64,000 bases of DNA, taken from the NCBI RefSeq assembly GCF_026262505.1, contig NC_067204.1:14650522-14714521 (forward strand), written 5' to 3'. Under the pieces are notes generated by a model that worked only from the letters and a program-made list of their open reading frames with translations, made no database searches and was not told the origin of the DNA. Of the stretch, positions 20,525 through 30,240 are shown piece by piece (the stretch's first letter is position 1; the number at the start of each line of letters is the position of its first letter). The stretch comes from Trichomonas vaginalis G3. Its lineage: Eukaryota; Parabasalia; Trichomonadida; Trichomonadidae. Both the position numbers and the translations under genes were made by a program.

Positions 20525-20562
20525 AAGCCGCAAACGGACCAAACGGCTGGGACTTTGTCCCA
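20525..20562. repeat. Micro-hairpin insertion in the polymerase gene, site 2
   Basis: Net 36 nt more than element 2, in frame. It holds GGGACTTTGTCCC (20549-20561) and, like site 1, starts with GCCGCAAACGGAC. Confidence 0.8.
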
Positions 20563-23251
20563 TACATTAAATGAAAAACAGAAGGAAGCATTTAAAGAAC
20601 TTCTAGATGAGGAATTCAATAAAGTGAATATCATAGGTTTTAATTCGGGAAAGTTTGATTTAAATTTAATTCTTCGTGATTTAAACACTGCAAAATGGAA
20701 AATAAAATCAATGCTGGGTTCTTCTTCTCAATTTAAGCAAATCATTGTAAAGAAAACAAACTGTCCATATGAATTAAGATTTATTGACATCAGAAATTAT
20801 ATAGCGGGTGGAACATTAGACCAATTCACTCAAGATTTCGGAAACAATAAATCACGTGTTAAATCCTTTTTCCCTTATCAATTCATCACATGGGAGAATT
20901 ACGAAGATGAATTATATAAAGTGGAACCATTCACTCAAGATTCATTTTATTCAGCATTAACTCAAGAAACTATATCCGATTCAGATTATCAAATATATCT
21001 CAATGATGCTAAAAATTTTGAGAATAGATTAGAATATTTTATTCATTATTGCAATAAAGACGTTGAAATTATGATTGACCCAATTGATAAAATTATTGAA
21101 GAAACATTTGTTTATAAAATTGACATGCTTCATAATCTTTCTTTATCATCGAATGCATCAATGATTCGTTACGCTTAGCATATAAGACTTCAATCCTAAC
21201 GAAAATATCCAGAAGAAGAAAATGAATCAAGTTTTGAATTAACAGAAAAGTATTGGAAATATAAAATTGAATCATATAAGAAACAAGATGAAAAAGCAGA
21301 AAGGGATACTAAAAAAATGTTTCAATGGATGACTTCAATACTATCACGATTTAATCCTTTCATCTAAATGCAAAATGTGTGGTAAAGCGTTTACATATGC
21401 TAATAAACCAACATTGATAGAATCGATAATGAAAAACCACATACCAAAGAAAATTGTCAGTTAATGTGTTGTTATTGCAATGTCGTAAAATCAAATAAAG
21501 ATGAAGATGTTCAACGTTTAAGAATCAATTTAAGAAATTATGCATTAAAAAATAATTTACCAATGACTCTAGATTCAGTTGAAGCTTATCACATCCTCCG
21601 TAATGGAATTACTGGTGGTTTATCAAATGTTCAACATAGAGTAAATCTTAAAGGAATCACGCACATTAATAAACTTTCATATAATCCAGAAACTAAAACT
21701 GTATCAAATGAGGACACTTCCAACATTATGACTCATTTCGTTGGTGTTGACTTTAATTCATTATATCCTTCATCATTTTCATCTAATCCTCATGATTTCA
21801 TTCAATATACTGACCATAAAATGTATATGCCGGGAAGATTGAATGGTGTTATCATTTGTGATACAGCAACAAAGAAAGCAAAAGCATGGGAATAATTAAG
21901 AAGAAAAATACTTTATTCGTGGCTGAAGTAAAGGGTCACATTGATGAAAAATACATTAATGATTACATAAACTTTTTACCGATAATAAGAAACTTAGATA
22001 TTATCACAGATGAAAAAACAATTGGCAGTTTTATGTATAATTACATGAAATCAAACAATCTACCAGTTGACCAGAAACAGAGAAAATTAACTCAGTTAGC
22101 ATCAACACACAACCAATATCAACCATTTTCTTCTTATTATCTTTGGTATCTAATAGACAGATTTCATTTTATCATTGATGATATTCAATCAATTTTAACA
22201 TTTACTAAAAACACTTGTTTTAATGAATTTGCGAACGAATTTATGAATGAAAGACAAAAGGCTGAATTAGAAGGAAATAAAGGAAAAAGTTTATTTTGCA
22301 AGATTTCACTTAATGGATCATATGGTTACGATGCAATGAATACACAAAATTACGCAAAGACTAAAATAATGAATGCACAGAAGGCACGCGTTGCATGTAT
22401 GTCAAATAAGTTTAAAAACATAAGAGAAATAGGTGAAGATACGTATCAAGTGATGCTTAAAGATAGATTTTATAGATGTGATACATGTTTACAAGAGGCA
22501 TTCTTCACTTTAGATAATGCTAAATACTGGTATTTGGTTTTCATTTATGATTTTATGTATAAATGCATGGATGTTAATCGTTTTCATTTCATTGAAGGTG
22601 ATACTGATTCATCTTATTGGGCAATCGCTGGCGACCCAAATCTTCCTAACACTCAAGCATTTCAAGCAATTGTAACCGATAAAAAATTTTATGATAAAAA
22701 CATTTACAAATTCGCACCTTTTGATTTCTTTTGTTTTAATGAGAAATTTAAACCTAAATTAAAGAATAAAGCTGAAGAAAAAGCACATGAGAAGAAGTTA
22801 TTGGGTTTAGCAATTGAGAAACAAGGTGATAACATGGTTGCTTTATGCCTAAGTGTTATACATCATTCAACGGTTCAATTGATGGAAGTGATTTTAAAAA
22901 GATTGCACAAAAAATGAAAGGTGTTAGTTTACGACAAAATAAGCAATTAACACCTAAAAATTATTTGGATATAATAAATGATAAAGTGATATTTGATGGT
23001 CAGAATATTAATTTACAACTTAAAAACGGGTCAATGACTCGCTTAACAATCGGTAAGACTGCATTAACAGGAGCACACACTAAGGCTGTATGTTGTGAAA
23101 ATGGATGTTGTATGCCATTTATTTAATACAATTTAAAATTTTATTTAATAAAATGCCACAGAAGAGACAAAAGGAACCGTTAATGAATGGTTTTGATACT
23201 ATGATTCAAAGAGGTGGGCACCCTTAAAACATTTATTTTATTTTTATATAA

Positions 23252-24780
23252 ATGAATAGCGTAGATTTAAAAATTTAATTGATGATTTAGTACTTAATCA
23301 AAATTTTCTTGATTATTACGATTTAAAAGCATATCTCCAAAAACATAATAAAAATATAACGGGTGATGATATGGAATATTATTATCGTATTATAAAAATG
23401 AGTTTTGAAATATCATGATAAAATAATTTCTAAAATTAAAGACAAAATTAAAAATAATGAATATTCAAAGGAAAAAACTAAATCACAACTTAAACAGTTG
23501 AAAGATTTCAAAAATAAAGTATTAACAGAAGAAGATATTGATGAATTATATAAATTATATAATCCTGAGCCGCAAAAGCAAAGGAGCAAAAACAAAAGGT
23601 GCAAAACACCCAGGTCCTTCAGACCATAAATGATGCACAAGCTTTAATTTATGATTCATTAGTTAAACCATATTCAGCCCGACTTTTAAATGAAGATCAA
23701 CTTTTGGAATTCATCCTTCAACATAAACTCGAAGCGGGAAAGTATATCAAACCTTTATATACAGCATATTTAAAACAAATGAATAGAATACATCCAGAAT
23801 TAATGAAGGGGAATGAATCCAAAACTTCATCATCCAAAATCAAAGCAGATAAAATTAAACCACTTGCAACACCAAAACCTCCAACGACAGTACCACCTCC
23901 TCCTTCAGTTAATCCTTCATCATTCACTTTATTATATCCATTTCAAACATTAAAGAAGCAAAAAGATTTTAAAAAGGATTTCAAAATATTAAATAAACCA
24001 ACTGACCCAAAAATTCAACCGTTAAAGGAAAAATTTAGTCGCCCTTCATTTGCACCATATCCATATTCATACGAAATCGATCATTTAGAATATTCAAAAG
24101 GAAACGTTACTTATTTATTTGCCATTAACATTAACACCAGATATTTATATTGCATTCCGGTGAAAGGGAAAACAGAACAGGAAACAAGAAGAGCTATTCA
24201 ATACTTACTAGATCATGAAAGAGTAGATAATATAAGGGGTGATGGTGATAAAGGATTTCAGGCAGCTATGACTCATTATTTCCCACAAATTAATTTTTAC
24301 TTTTCATCCTCTCCATATACGTTTCATAATAAAATAGTTGATGCGGTAATGAGAACTCTTAGAGATGCGTTAGGGGTTAACGGTCAGATATACTGGGATG
24401 GAAATCATGACTCCATCATACAACAGTTAGTATATTATTACAATAATACATGGCATAGAACAATAAACATGAAACCGGTGGAAATGAAAAATGATATTTC
24501 AAAAGAATGGGAATATATTAGAAAGCAAATGGAAAGGTTGAATGATGTTAAACGTGAACAAATTAATTCGGGGCTCATGAATTTTAAACAAGGGGATAAA
24601 GTTTTGATTCATCTCGATTATGGAAAAACTGATAAATCAATGACAAAAAGAAGACGAAGATTTGACACAATAGCTGAATTTGTGAGATATATTAACGGCA
24701 ATGCATTAGTTGAAGTTGACAATAAATTAATAGAAATTCCGATTTATTTTATTACTCCATTATATTTAAATAATATTTAA
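23252..24780 (+). pseudogene. Maverick integrase, element 1, frameshifted
   Basis: It is the counterpart of the intact 522-residue integrase at 44836. Single-base losses near 23270 and 23390 and an altered stretch at 23570-23610 split the frame. The last 393 codons (23599-24780), including the whole catalytic core (YEIDHLEYSKGN, GDGDKGF, NKIVDAVMRTLRDAL), are open. The linker here has one copy of the SSKIKADKIKPLATPKPP segment and a TTVPPPPS variation. Confidence 0.85.
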
Positions 24781-24799
24781 TTTTTTTATTTCGTAAGAA

Positions 24800-25072
24800 A
24801 TGAGTGACAACGAAGCATCCAAGAGTCCAGACGAATGAATATAAAAAGAAACTAAACAGAATTAAATCAAAAATATGCTATTACAAAAAGAAGCGCAATG
24901 CGGTGGGGTTGAAAACGATAAAGAGAGGAAAGAAATAATCGAAAAATTAGAAACTTATCGTTCAATCCTTAAACTGAGTGAAGCAAAAATAAAAGAATTT
25001 AATAGAATAAATAAATTGATTGGAAGAGATGAATTTAATAAAGATGAATTTTTAAACTCTATCCAAATTTAA
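24800..25072 (+). pseudogene. Small basic Maverick protein, element 1 copy, broken
   Basis: It matches the intact 90-residue gene at 46425 but has an extra base near 24833 that creates an immediate TGA, and a missing C near 24895 that restores the frame. Function is unknown. Confidence 0.75.
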
Positions 25073-25233
25073 TTTTTATTCCTCTTCGACAACATCTCTC
25101 TTTCCATCATTACTGCATAACCACATTTTCTCAATTTTAGTGGTTTGTTATTTTTAACATGTTCTTGCATCATTTTTATCATTTCCTCCCTTGTTATGAT
25201 TCGTGGTAAATTTTGAGCTTGTGGGGTATTCAT
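25069..25233 (-). CDS. Small basic Maverick protein (54 residues)
   Basis: It starts at ATG 25233, with an ATTTTTATCATAA-type leader. It is Met/Lys/Arg-rich with LPRIITREEMIKMM and KLRKCGYAVMMEREM. It is conserved almost unchanged at 46694-46858, which argues that it is a real gene. Its stop overlaps the stop of the convergent gene by a few bases (TTTAATT). Function is unknown. Confidence 0.65.
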   Translation of the reverse strand: MNTPQAQNLPRIITREEMIKMMQEHVKNNKPLKLRKCGYAVMMEREMLSKRNKN

Positions 25234-25279
25234 TTATGATAAAAATAAAAATTTGTTTTCAGTTATTTTATCGTTAAGT

Positions 25280-25307
25280 GACTCAAAGAGTCCGGAGACA
25301 AAGTCTC
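25280..25307. repeat. Double micro-hairpin in a non-coding gap
   Basis: GACTCAAAGAGTC (25280-25292), CG, then GAGACAAAGTCTC (25295-25307), immediately before ATGG. Element 2 lacks the whole insert at 46901. Confidence 0.85.
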
Positions 25308-25374
25308 ATGGTTTTTAGGTTATTCAATAATTAATTCATAACTACCTTCCTCCTGCTGTGTTGTCAAAATGTCA

Positions 25375-25388
25375 AGACCCTCAGGTCT
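25375..25388. repeat. Single micro-hairpin
   Basis: AGACCCTCAGGTCT, absent from the related repeats of element 2. It closely matches the first hairpin at 48027-48040. Confidence 0.7.
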
Positions 25389-25468
25389 CGTCACACAGTG
25401 ACTGTTGTCACACTTTTTCAGAGAAGTTAAATGACCTGGTAGCACATGGTAACATGGTAGCACCTTCA

Positions 25469-25499
25469 GTTATTCAATAATTAATTATTTTTGAATAAC
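25469..25499. promoter_or_regulatory. Origin-like palindrome, element 1 version
   Basis: GTTATTCAA at the left end pairs with TTGAATAAC at the right end around an AT-rich centre. Element 2 has GTTCTTCAA with TTGAAGAAC in its 31-bp equivalents, so one base pair has changed on both sides together. Confidence 0.6.
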
Positions 25500-25550
25500 T
25501 GGGAAATAAATTTACGTCAAATATGCAATTTATAAAATCTTATGTCGACA

Positions 25551-25626
25551 GGCTACGTAGCACAGTGGTCTAAGGTGGTGTTATGGAGGGGTCAAGGTCT
25601 GTGGTTCGAACCGCGACGGCGCCGTA
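25551..25626 (+). other. tRNA-like relic with box A and box B
   Basis: TAGCACAGTGG (25558-25568) fits a RNA polymerase III box A, and GGTTCGAACC (25603-25612) fits box B minus one base. Their spacing is that of a tRNA. The acceptor stem (GGCTACG with GGCGCCG) does not pair, so this is not a working tRNA. It resembles the head of a tRNA-derived SINE or a decayed tRNA-Leu/Ser. Confidence 0.45.
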
Positions 25627-25936
25627 TTTTCTTATTTTCTTTGTTTGTCTTGTTTGTCGTGAATAAAAAATGTCATAAAAGTGCTCTATCTTCCACGGGA
25701 ATAAATAAAAAATTTACTTTATTTCTTCTTTATTTCTTTGTTCCCGTGGAAGAAGGGTTTTGCTGTTTTTCTCAGCCGAAATCAACGATTTTTTCATTTT
25801 TGGAATCCTTAGCAAATGAGGAATCTTTTCTCTCGTGGAAGCTTTGACCAAAAATATAATTGAGGTGAAGAGGTGAGATGTCACCCGTTTTCTCACCTGT
25901 TTTTATGGTAGTAGTGAAATAAAATTTTGTTATCAG

Positions 25937-26119
25937 TTATTTTATCATCATTTTATTAAGTTCATCTTTAGTTAATAATTTGAATGGATTCGCTAATGTT
26001 CCACCTTGAGTCACAACACTTGCCCCGGCTAATTGTGAAGAACCTGGGATAAGTACTCCATGAAATGATTTCATTGGTATCATTAATTTAGAAATAGTTG
26101 GCTTAATTAATTTGGTCAT
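25937..26119 (-). CDS. Small Maverick protein (60 residues)
   Basis: Basic N-terminus MTKLIKPTISKLMIPMKSF, a Gly/Ser/Thr-rich middle and the end LTKDELNKMMIK. It is nearly identical at 50753-50935, which supports coding. It has the element's T-rich leader before ATG. Function is unknown; the size fits a minor virion or regulatory protein. Confidence 0.6.
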   Translation of the reverse strand: MTKLIKPTISKLMIPMKSFHGVLIPGSSQLAGASVVTQGGTLANPFKLLTKDELNKMMIK

Positions 26120-26179
26120 TTATGATAAAAATAAAATTGCATAATTTAAATTTTTTTTCTTTCTCATTTTCTCATTTTC

Positions 26180-26314
26180 TCATTTTTCATTCTGTTTTGG
26201 TTTCAGCAACTTTTCAAGTTGTTGTCTTGTCAGTAACTTTAATTTTAACTTTGGATCAAATATTGGGTTTCCATCTTTATCTCTTCCAATAACACCATAT
26301 GGTAGAATCTTCAT
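26180..26314 (-). CDS. Small Maverick protein (44 residues)
   Basis: It starts at ATG 26314 with MKILPYGVIGRDKDGNPIF and is followed by a Leu/Lys-rich helix with LLTRQQLEKLLKPKQ. It is conserved in element 2 (50962-51114), where the end is a few residues longer. LTxxxLxKLL resembles the end of the neighbouring 60-residue protein, so the two may be related. Function is unknown. Confidence 0.55.
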   Translation of the reverse strand: MKILPYGVIGRDKDGNPIFDPKLKLKLLTRQQLEKLLKPKQNEK

Positions 26315-26392
26315 TTATACTAAAATAAAAATTTGAATTATGTCGTTCACTCTTTTGGAGCTCCTAAAGTTTGTTTCACAAACATTGAGCGT

Positions 26393-28291
26393 TCATTGAA
26401 CTCTATACCATGCGAATACAGTCATAAATGGTGGCATGTAATCTTTACTTTGTCCCGTTGTTTGTGTATATCCTGAAACGCGATGTGTATGGTTTCCTTC
26501 TCCCTGAGTGTCACTCCAGTAACAATTTATGGCAAATTTAACATCATCTTTAACATCATATCCTTTACCTTTTGTCATTCCTGACCAATCCCAATATCTA
26601 TGCTTATGCCAACCCGCTTGAGATGTGCTTAAATCAATGTAGTGACTGTGTGCAGGTAAATTTTCACCTGTAATCGTTTTACTTCCCCCTGTTTCCTTTG
26701 AAGAGTTTGCACAATACAAAAACCTGTCGACTATTTGTTCCCATGCACCAACACCAAACATTGCTTGAGGACCTCTCACATCCATAGATGTATAAATAGA
26801 ACCTACTGGGTTCATTAAATCAAACATATGAGATATTATAGGATTGTCTCTTTTGAACTTAAAATATAGTGTAACTATTTCGGGTTTCTTCTGGTTTGTG
26901 TCAGAATATTTTTTATAATATAATCTTATGTTTTCAGGGTATGTAAAATCTTGACTATAATATTTATTTCTGTCATCTTCATAATAGTATACTATTCTCG
27001 TTTTTTCTATTGCATTATATCTTTTATATCTATAATATTCTAAATATAATGTTTGCTTTTTTGGGTCTACACGTGCGTCAACACCATAGTCATAATAATA
27101 CGGTGCTGGAGCTACGTTAGACAATGTCATATCTGTCATATCATAAACTCTTAAATATTTCTTTTGTTCGTCTCCATATAAGTTTAAGTAGCAGTTGTTG
27201 TCTAATGGAACTTTAACTTGTGTGCCATTATTCTTTATATAGCCTACATACATTTCATTGTTATTTTTCGGAATGAGTTTATACCGTATACCATTTCTTA
27301 AGGACTGTACAAACTCCCATCTAAAATATTTGTTTTCTTCATTGACAGAAAAGTCGCCAACAATAGTTTCAATATTTTTTGTTCCAACTAAACTTTGGTA
27401 TATTTCGTTAACAAATGATATATCTGCTTTCTTTGCTAACTCATCGTTAACAAATGATATATCTGCTTTCTTTGCTAACTCATCGTTAACAAATGATATA
27501 TCTGCTTTCTTTGCTAACTCATCGTTAACATAAGTTTTATCTGCTTTCTTTGCTAACTCATCGTTAACAAATGATATATCTGCTTTCTTATTTAACTCAT
27601 CGTTAACATAAGTTTTATCTGCTTTCTTTGCTAACTCATCGTTAACATAAGTTTTATCTGCTTTAAGGTCTAAACATTCTGAAACCCATCCTGTATCAGC
27701 TTTAGTTTTCAGAATCTTCGATGTCCGTTCATGATACCATTCAACCCTTTCTATAATTTCATTATCTTTTTCATTAACATATTCCTTATCTGCCTTCTTC
27801 ATTAACTCACTAGCCACATATTCCTTATCTGCCTTCTTTGCTAACTCACTATCCACATATTCCTTATCTGCTTTCTTCATTAACTCACTAGCCACATATT
27901 CCTTATCTACCTTCTTCATTAATGCACTATCCACATATTCCTTATCTGCTTTCTTCATTATGTCATTTAGGAAACCTTTTATGAATTCCTCATTTAAATT
28001 AAATCTTCCAATCTTCAAAACTTTAGGAAATGCATTTAATGCGTAATATCTTTGTTCTTCTGGTGGAATTGATGTTATATCATCCGTTATACCTTTAATT
28101 TTTGAATTCATAAATAAAATTTCTTTTATATTTGATATCACTGCACCACCTTTGCAAACGAATTCAAAATGGTCATTTTTCAATACTATCTCCAAATCTC
28201 CATATTTCAACCTTTGCGTTTGTTCTGCCGTCTTTGAATTATATGCATATGTGGCGTATGTAATGGTCTGTGGTTGTTGTTGTTTAATCAT
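26393..28291 (-). CDS. Fibre protein with phage tail-collar C-terminus, element 1
   Basis: It encodes 632 residues. After a short globular start comes a block of 13-residue repeats (KADKEYVxSELMK, KADISFVNDELAK, twelve in all), the trimeric-stalk type repeat of phage tail fibres. The C-terminus has the tail-collar pattern: NPVGSIYTSMD, FGVGAWEQIVDRFLYC, GGSKTITGENLPAHSHYI, a GNHTHRVSG histidine pair and MPPFMTVFAWYRVQ. In phages such domains form the receptor-contacting tip. Here it is probably a vertex spike or receptor-binding protein, which is inferred. The frame is intact. Confidence 0.8.
   Translation of the reverse strand: MIKQQQPQTITYATYAYNSKTAEQTQRLKYGDLEIVLKNDHFEFVCKGGAVISNIKEILFMNSKIKGITDDITSIPPEEQRYYALNAFPKVLKIGRFNLNEEFIKGFLNDIMKKADKEYVDSALMKKVDKEYVASELMKKADKEYVDSELAKKADKEYVASELMKKADKEYVNEKDNEIIERVEWYHERTSKILKTKADTGWVSECLDLKADKTYVNDELAKKADKTYVNDELNKKADISFVNDELAKKADKTYVNDELAKKADISFVNDELAKKADISFVNDELAKKADISFVNEIYQSLVGTKNIETIVGDFSVNEENKYFRWEFVQSLRNGIRYKLIPKNNNEMYVGYIKNNGTQVKVPLDNNCYLNLYGDEQKKYLRVYDMTDMTLSNVAPAPYYYDYGVDARVDPKKQTLYLEYYRYKRYNAIEKTRIVYYYEDDRNKYYSQDFTYPENIRLYYKKYSDTNQKKPEIVTLYFKFKRDNPIISHMFDLMNPVGSIYTSMDVRGPQAMFGVGAWEQIVDRFLYCANSSKETGGSKTITGENLPAHSHYIDLSTSQAGWHKHRYWDWSGMTKGKGYDVKDDVKFAINCYWSDTQGEGNHTHRVSGYTQTTGQSKDYMPPFMTVFAWYRVQ
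27403..27663 (-). repeat. 39-bp tandem repeats of the fibre stalk, element 1
   Basis: Seven consecutive copies of a 13-codon unit (KAD(I/K)(S/T)(F/Y)VNDELxK). Element 2 has only two units here. A second block of five units lies at about 27775-27965 against four in element 2. Confidence 0.8.
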
Positions 28292-28316
28292 TTTATTACG
28301 ATTTAAAAATAAATAT

Positions 28317-29053
28317 TTAATCTGTTATCTCATCAGCTATTTTTTCTATTTGAAATTGCCATAATATTTCATTCATAAATTCTAAATCACAATCAAATAG
28401 GTCAGTTATTCTAAATTTAATATTTGATAAATCTTTTGAATGAAGAATAAATGAATTCCCGGATAATTGAAACGGATATGATAAAGAAAATATGTTTAAG
28501 TTGATGGATAAAATGTTTTGTATTGATGGGTAAGAGTTAGGGTCTAATGTTTGATGTGAAAATCTCATTGGGGTATTAACTTTATCACATTTGATTAAAA
28601 TGAAATTAGACCAGTGTCAGAATACAAAACATCCCCAACATCTTTTTCAAAATTTAATATCCCCAACAATGAACGAAGATGAGGGGTACAAAATTTAATT
28701 TTCAGCGGAAATTTAATAAGGTTATTTATTTCATCAAGTTCAAAAAGTTTATCAGGTTTTGATTTAAAATTTTCTTCATACCATACGATAAATGATTCAT
28801 TTAAATAACTTAAAATCATGTTAATATCCCATTTCGTTATCACATTATTTATATACATATCATACGTTTTTAGGTCTACGACCCCGCCGCTATGCGGCTC
28901 ATGGTCATCTTTAATAAATGATATATAATCTGAAGGGTTTAAAAGAATGGGATTAAATTTACCACTCACAGAAACGAGAGTAACATTATAAATTCCACTA
29001 ACTGTTAAATTTAATTCACAATTATTATTCGAAATAATATTGATAATTGACAT
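28317..29053 (-). pseudogene. Unknown Maverick protein, element 1 copy, frameshifted
   Basis: It is homologous to the intact 236-residue protein at 52940-53650. Two bases are missing near 28592-28596, which breaks the frame. It also carries a net 27-nt in-frame insertion with two micro-hairpins (28873-28898). It is strand-rich in composition, with no motif recognised. It is divergent from the gene at 29076, sharing 22 bp of leader. Confidence 0.75.
28873..28898. repeat. Double micro-hairpin inside a coding frame
   Basis: GGTCTACGACC (28873-28883), two C, then GCCGCTATGCGGC (28886-28898), followed by TCATGG. Element 2 has the uninterrupted site at about 53497 (CACGG). The insertion adds nine residues in frame. 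Confidence 0.85.
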
Positions 29054-29075
29054 TTTTTTTATTACGATTAAAAAT

Positions 29076-29555
29076 ATGGTAAAGCGTTATTTTCCAGTGA
29101 TAAATAAAACTAGAATAAGATTACCTCAAGAATTCATAAATTCAACGAATAAGAAATTCATTCATGTTATAAATTTTAGTGTTTTCAGAAAATATGAGTC
29201 GATGTCATATTCATCATCAGGTTATATTTCACTTCATTCAAATTTAGTTCAATCAAACCCATATAATGACCATTTCATAAGATTTTCAGATGGTATTAAA
29301 AATGTAATTGATAGATTAAAATATGAACAGATTGACAATATCGAATTTTTGGAATTTTGGTTTAAATATCCTGATGGAAAAAAGATTGAAGTTAAAGATA
29401 AAGCTGATACTATAACAAAAACAATTACAATGACTGATCCGGATAGTGGGGAACAAAAAGAAATAAAACAAACGATAGAAACTGGTGAAAGGTCAATTAT
29501 TATCGATTATGATTCAAAGGATTATTATTCGATAATGTTAATGCTTGAATATTAA
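29076..29555 (+). CDS. Unknown Maverick protein (159 residues), candidate minor capsid protein
   Basis: The start is ATG 29076, after an ATTACGATTAAAAAT leader. The protein is strand-rich with many aromatic and Ser residues (SYSSSGYISLHS) and ends IMLMLEY. It is identical in element 2 (53670-54149), more conserved than its neighbours. Its size would fit a single-jelly-roll penton protein, a standard Maverick component, but no motif proves this. Its stop overlaps that of the convergent gene. Confidence 0.6.
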   Translation: MVKRYFPVINKTRIRLPQEFINSTNKKFIHVINFSVFRKYESMSYSSSGYISLHSNLVQSNPYNDHFIRFSDGIKNVIDRLKYEQIDNIEFLEFWFKYPDGKKIEVKDKADTITKTITMTDPDSGEQKEIKQTIETGERSIIIDYDSKDYYSIMLMLEY

Positions 29556-30208
29556 ATAGCCTTAACAAAGAATTTTTCAAGTGATATTTTATATTCATCA
29601 ACTATTTTATTATAAATATCATTATATGTTAAATGAAGTTCAGTTGTTGTTCCGTTCTTTGATATCTTAATTGTGCTAATATCCTTTATAGGATTTATTT
29701 TTGCAACTGTTCCACAGCATGAAACCTCATCATCTATGAAAAATTGAATCTTCAACGTCTGAATCTTGAACATCACAAAGAATGGCGATAATGTGAATTA
29801 ATGATTCATAAGGTAAAATAATTAAACCGGATTGGTCAATTAAATTTATTATTGAATCATAATTATCAGTTATTATATCACGGTAAATTTTCATTAATTC
29901 AGAATTAATGTCTATTTTATATGGGTTATCAAGTGGTGCTGGTATGTTGGATAAGTGGGAATTTCAACAGGTTCTTTACCAGGTTCAGATAAAATGATTG
30001 GGTCTCCATCTTCTTTATTTTGCTCTTCCTCATTCTTCGGTAAGTCACGAGTTAATAAATTTGGTTGAGTTGCTGACCTTGTTAATTCAGGACTAACATT
30101 AACTTTAACATTTTGAATAATTCGTGATTTATCATCATTTACGTTATAACCAACCGTAATCTCTGCTTTTGCGTTAGTGTTCTTTTGACTAGTGAAACGT
30201 CTTCTCAT
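29552..30208 (-). pseudogene. Unknown Maverick protein, element 1 copy, frameshifted
   Basis: It corresponds to the intact 233-residue protein at 54146-54847. The N-terminal 90 residues (basic MRRRFTSQKN start, proline-rich EPVEIPTYPTY) and the C-terminal 70 residues are separated by frameshifts near 29755 and 29935. Element 2 has a longer linker here. Function is unknown. Confidence 0.7.
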
Positions 30209-30240
30209 TTATATTCGAATAAAAAAATATATTTAAACTT

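Larger units (their letters stand above)
19595..23126 (+). pseudogene. Protein-primed DNA polymerase B, element 1, multiply frameshifted
   Basis: Compared with element 2 there are at least eight 1-nt indels (for example near 19728, 19777, 21175 and 22850). The motifs remain readable: exonuclease FDFET and FNSGKFDLNL and YCNKD, an HNH-like C-x-x-C...LDRIDN-type zinc module, polymerase motif A DFNSLYPS, motif B SLNGSYGY and motif C EGDTDSSYW. Two in-frame insertions of 63 and 36 nt absent from element 2 carry GC-rich micro-hairpins. The enzyme would replicate the element from a protein primer. Confidence 0.9.
25234..25936. other. Cargo-bay region of element 1, without intact genes
   Basis: It is flanked by versions of the 32-bp direct repeat (about 25243-25274 degenerate, 25917-25948). 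It holds micro-hairpins, a palindrome related to the origin-like repeats of element 2 (25469-25499), a tRNA-like relic and two inverted repeats (CTTCCACGGGAA 25690-25701 with TTCCCGTGGAAG 25741-25752; AGGTGAGA with TCTCACCT near 25863-25898). Element 2 has a 3.8-kb gene module at this position. Confidence 0.6.

Noticed and set aside
23153-23227. Micro-ORF starting MPQKRQKE in both Mavericks
   Set aside because: The continuation differs completely between copies, so there is no support for coding.
25280-25499. CRISPR-like array from the small repeated palindromes and GTGACA boxes
   Set aside because: There is no constant repeat with unique spacers and no cas genes; the host is eukaryotic.
25551-25626. 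Functional tRNA gene
   Set aside because: The acceptor and T stems do not pair and box B lacks a base.
25542-25847. 101-codon frame across the tRNA-like relic
   Set aside because: It starts without ATG context, covers non-coding palindromes, and has no counterpart in element 2.
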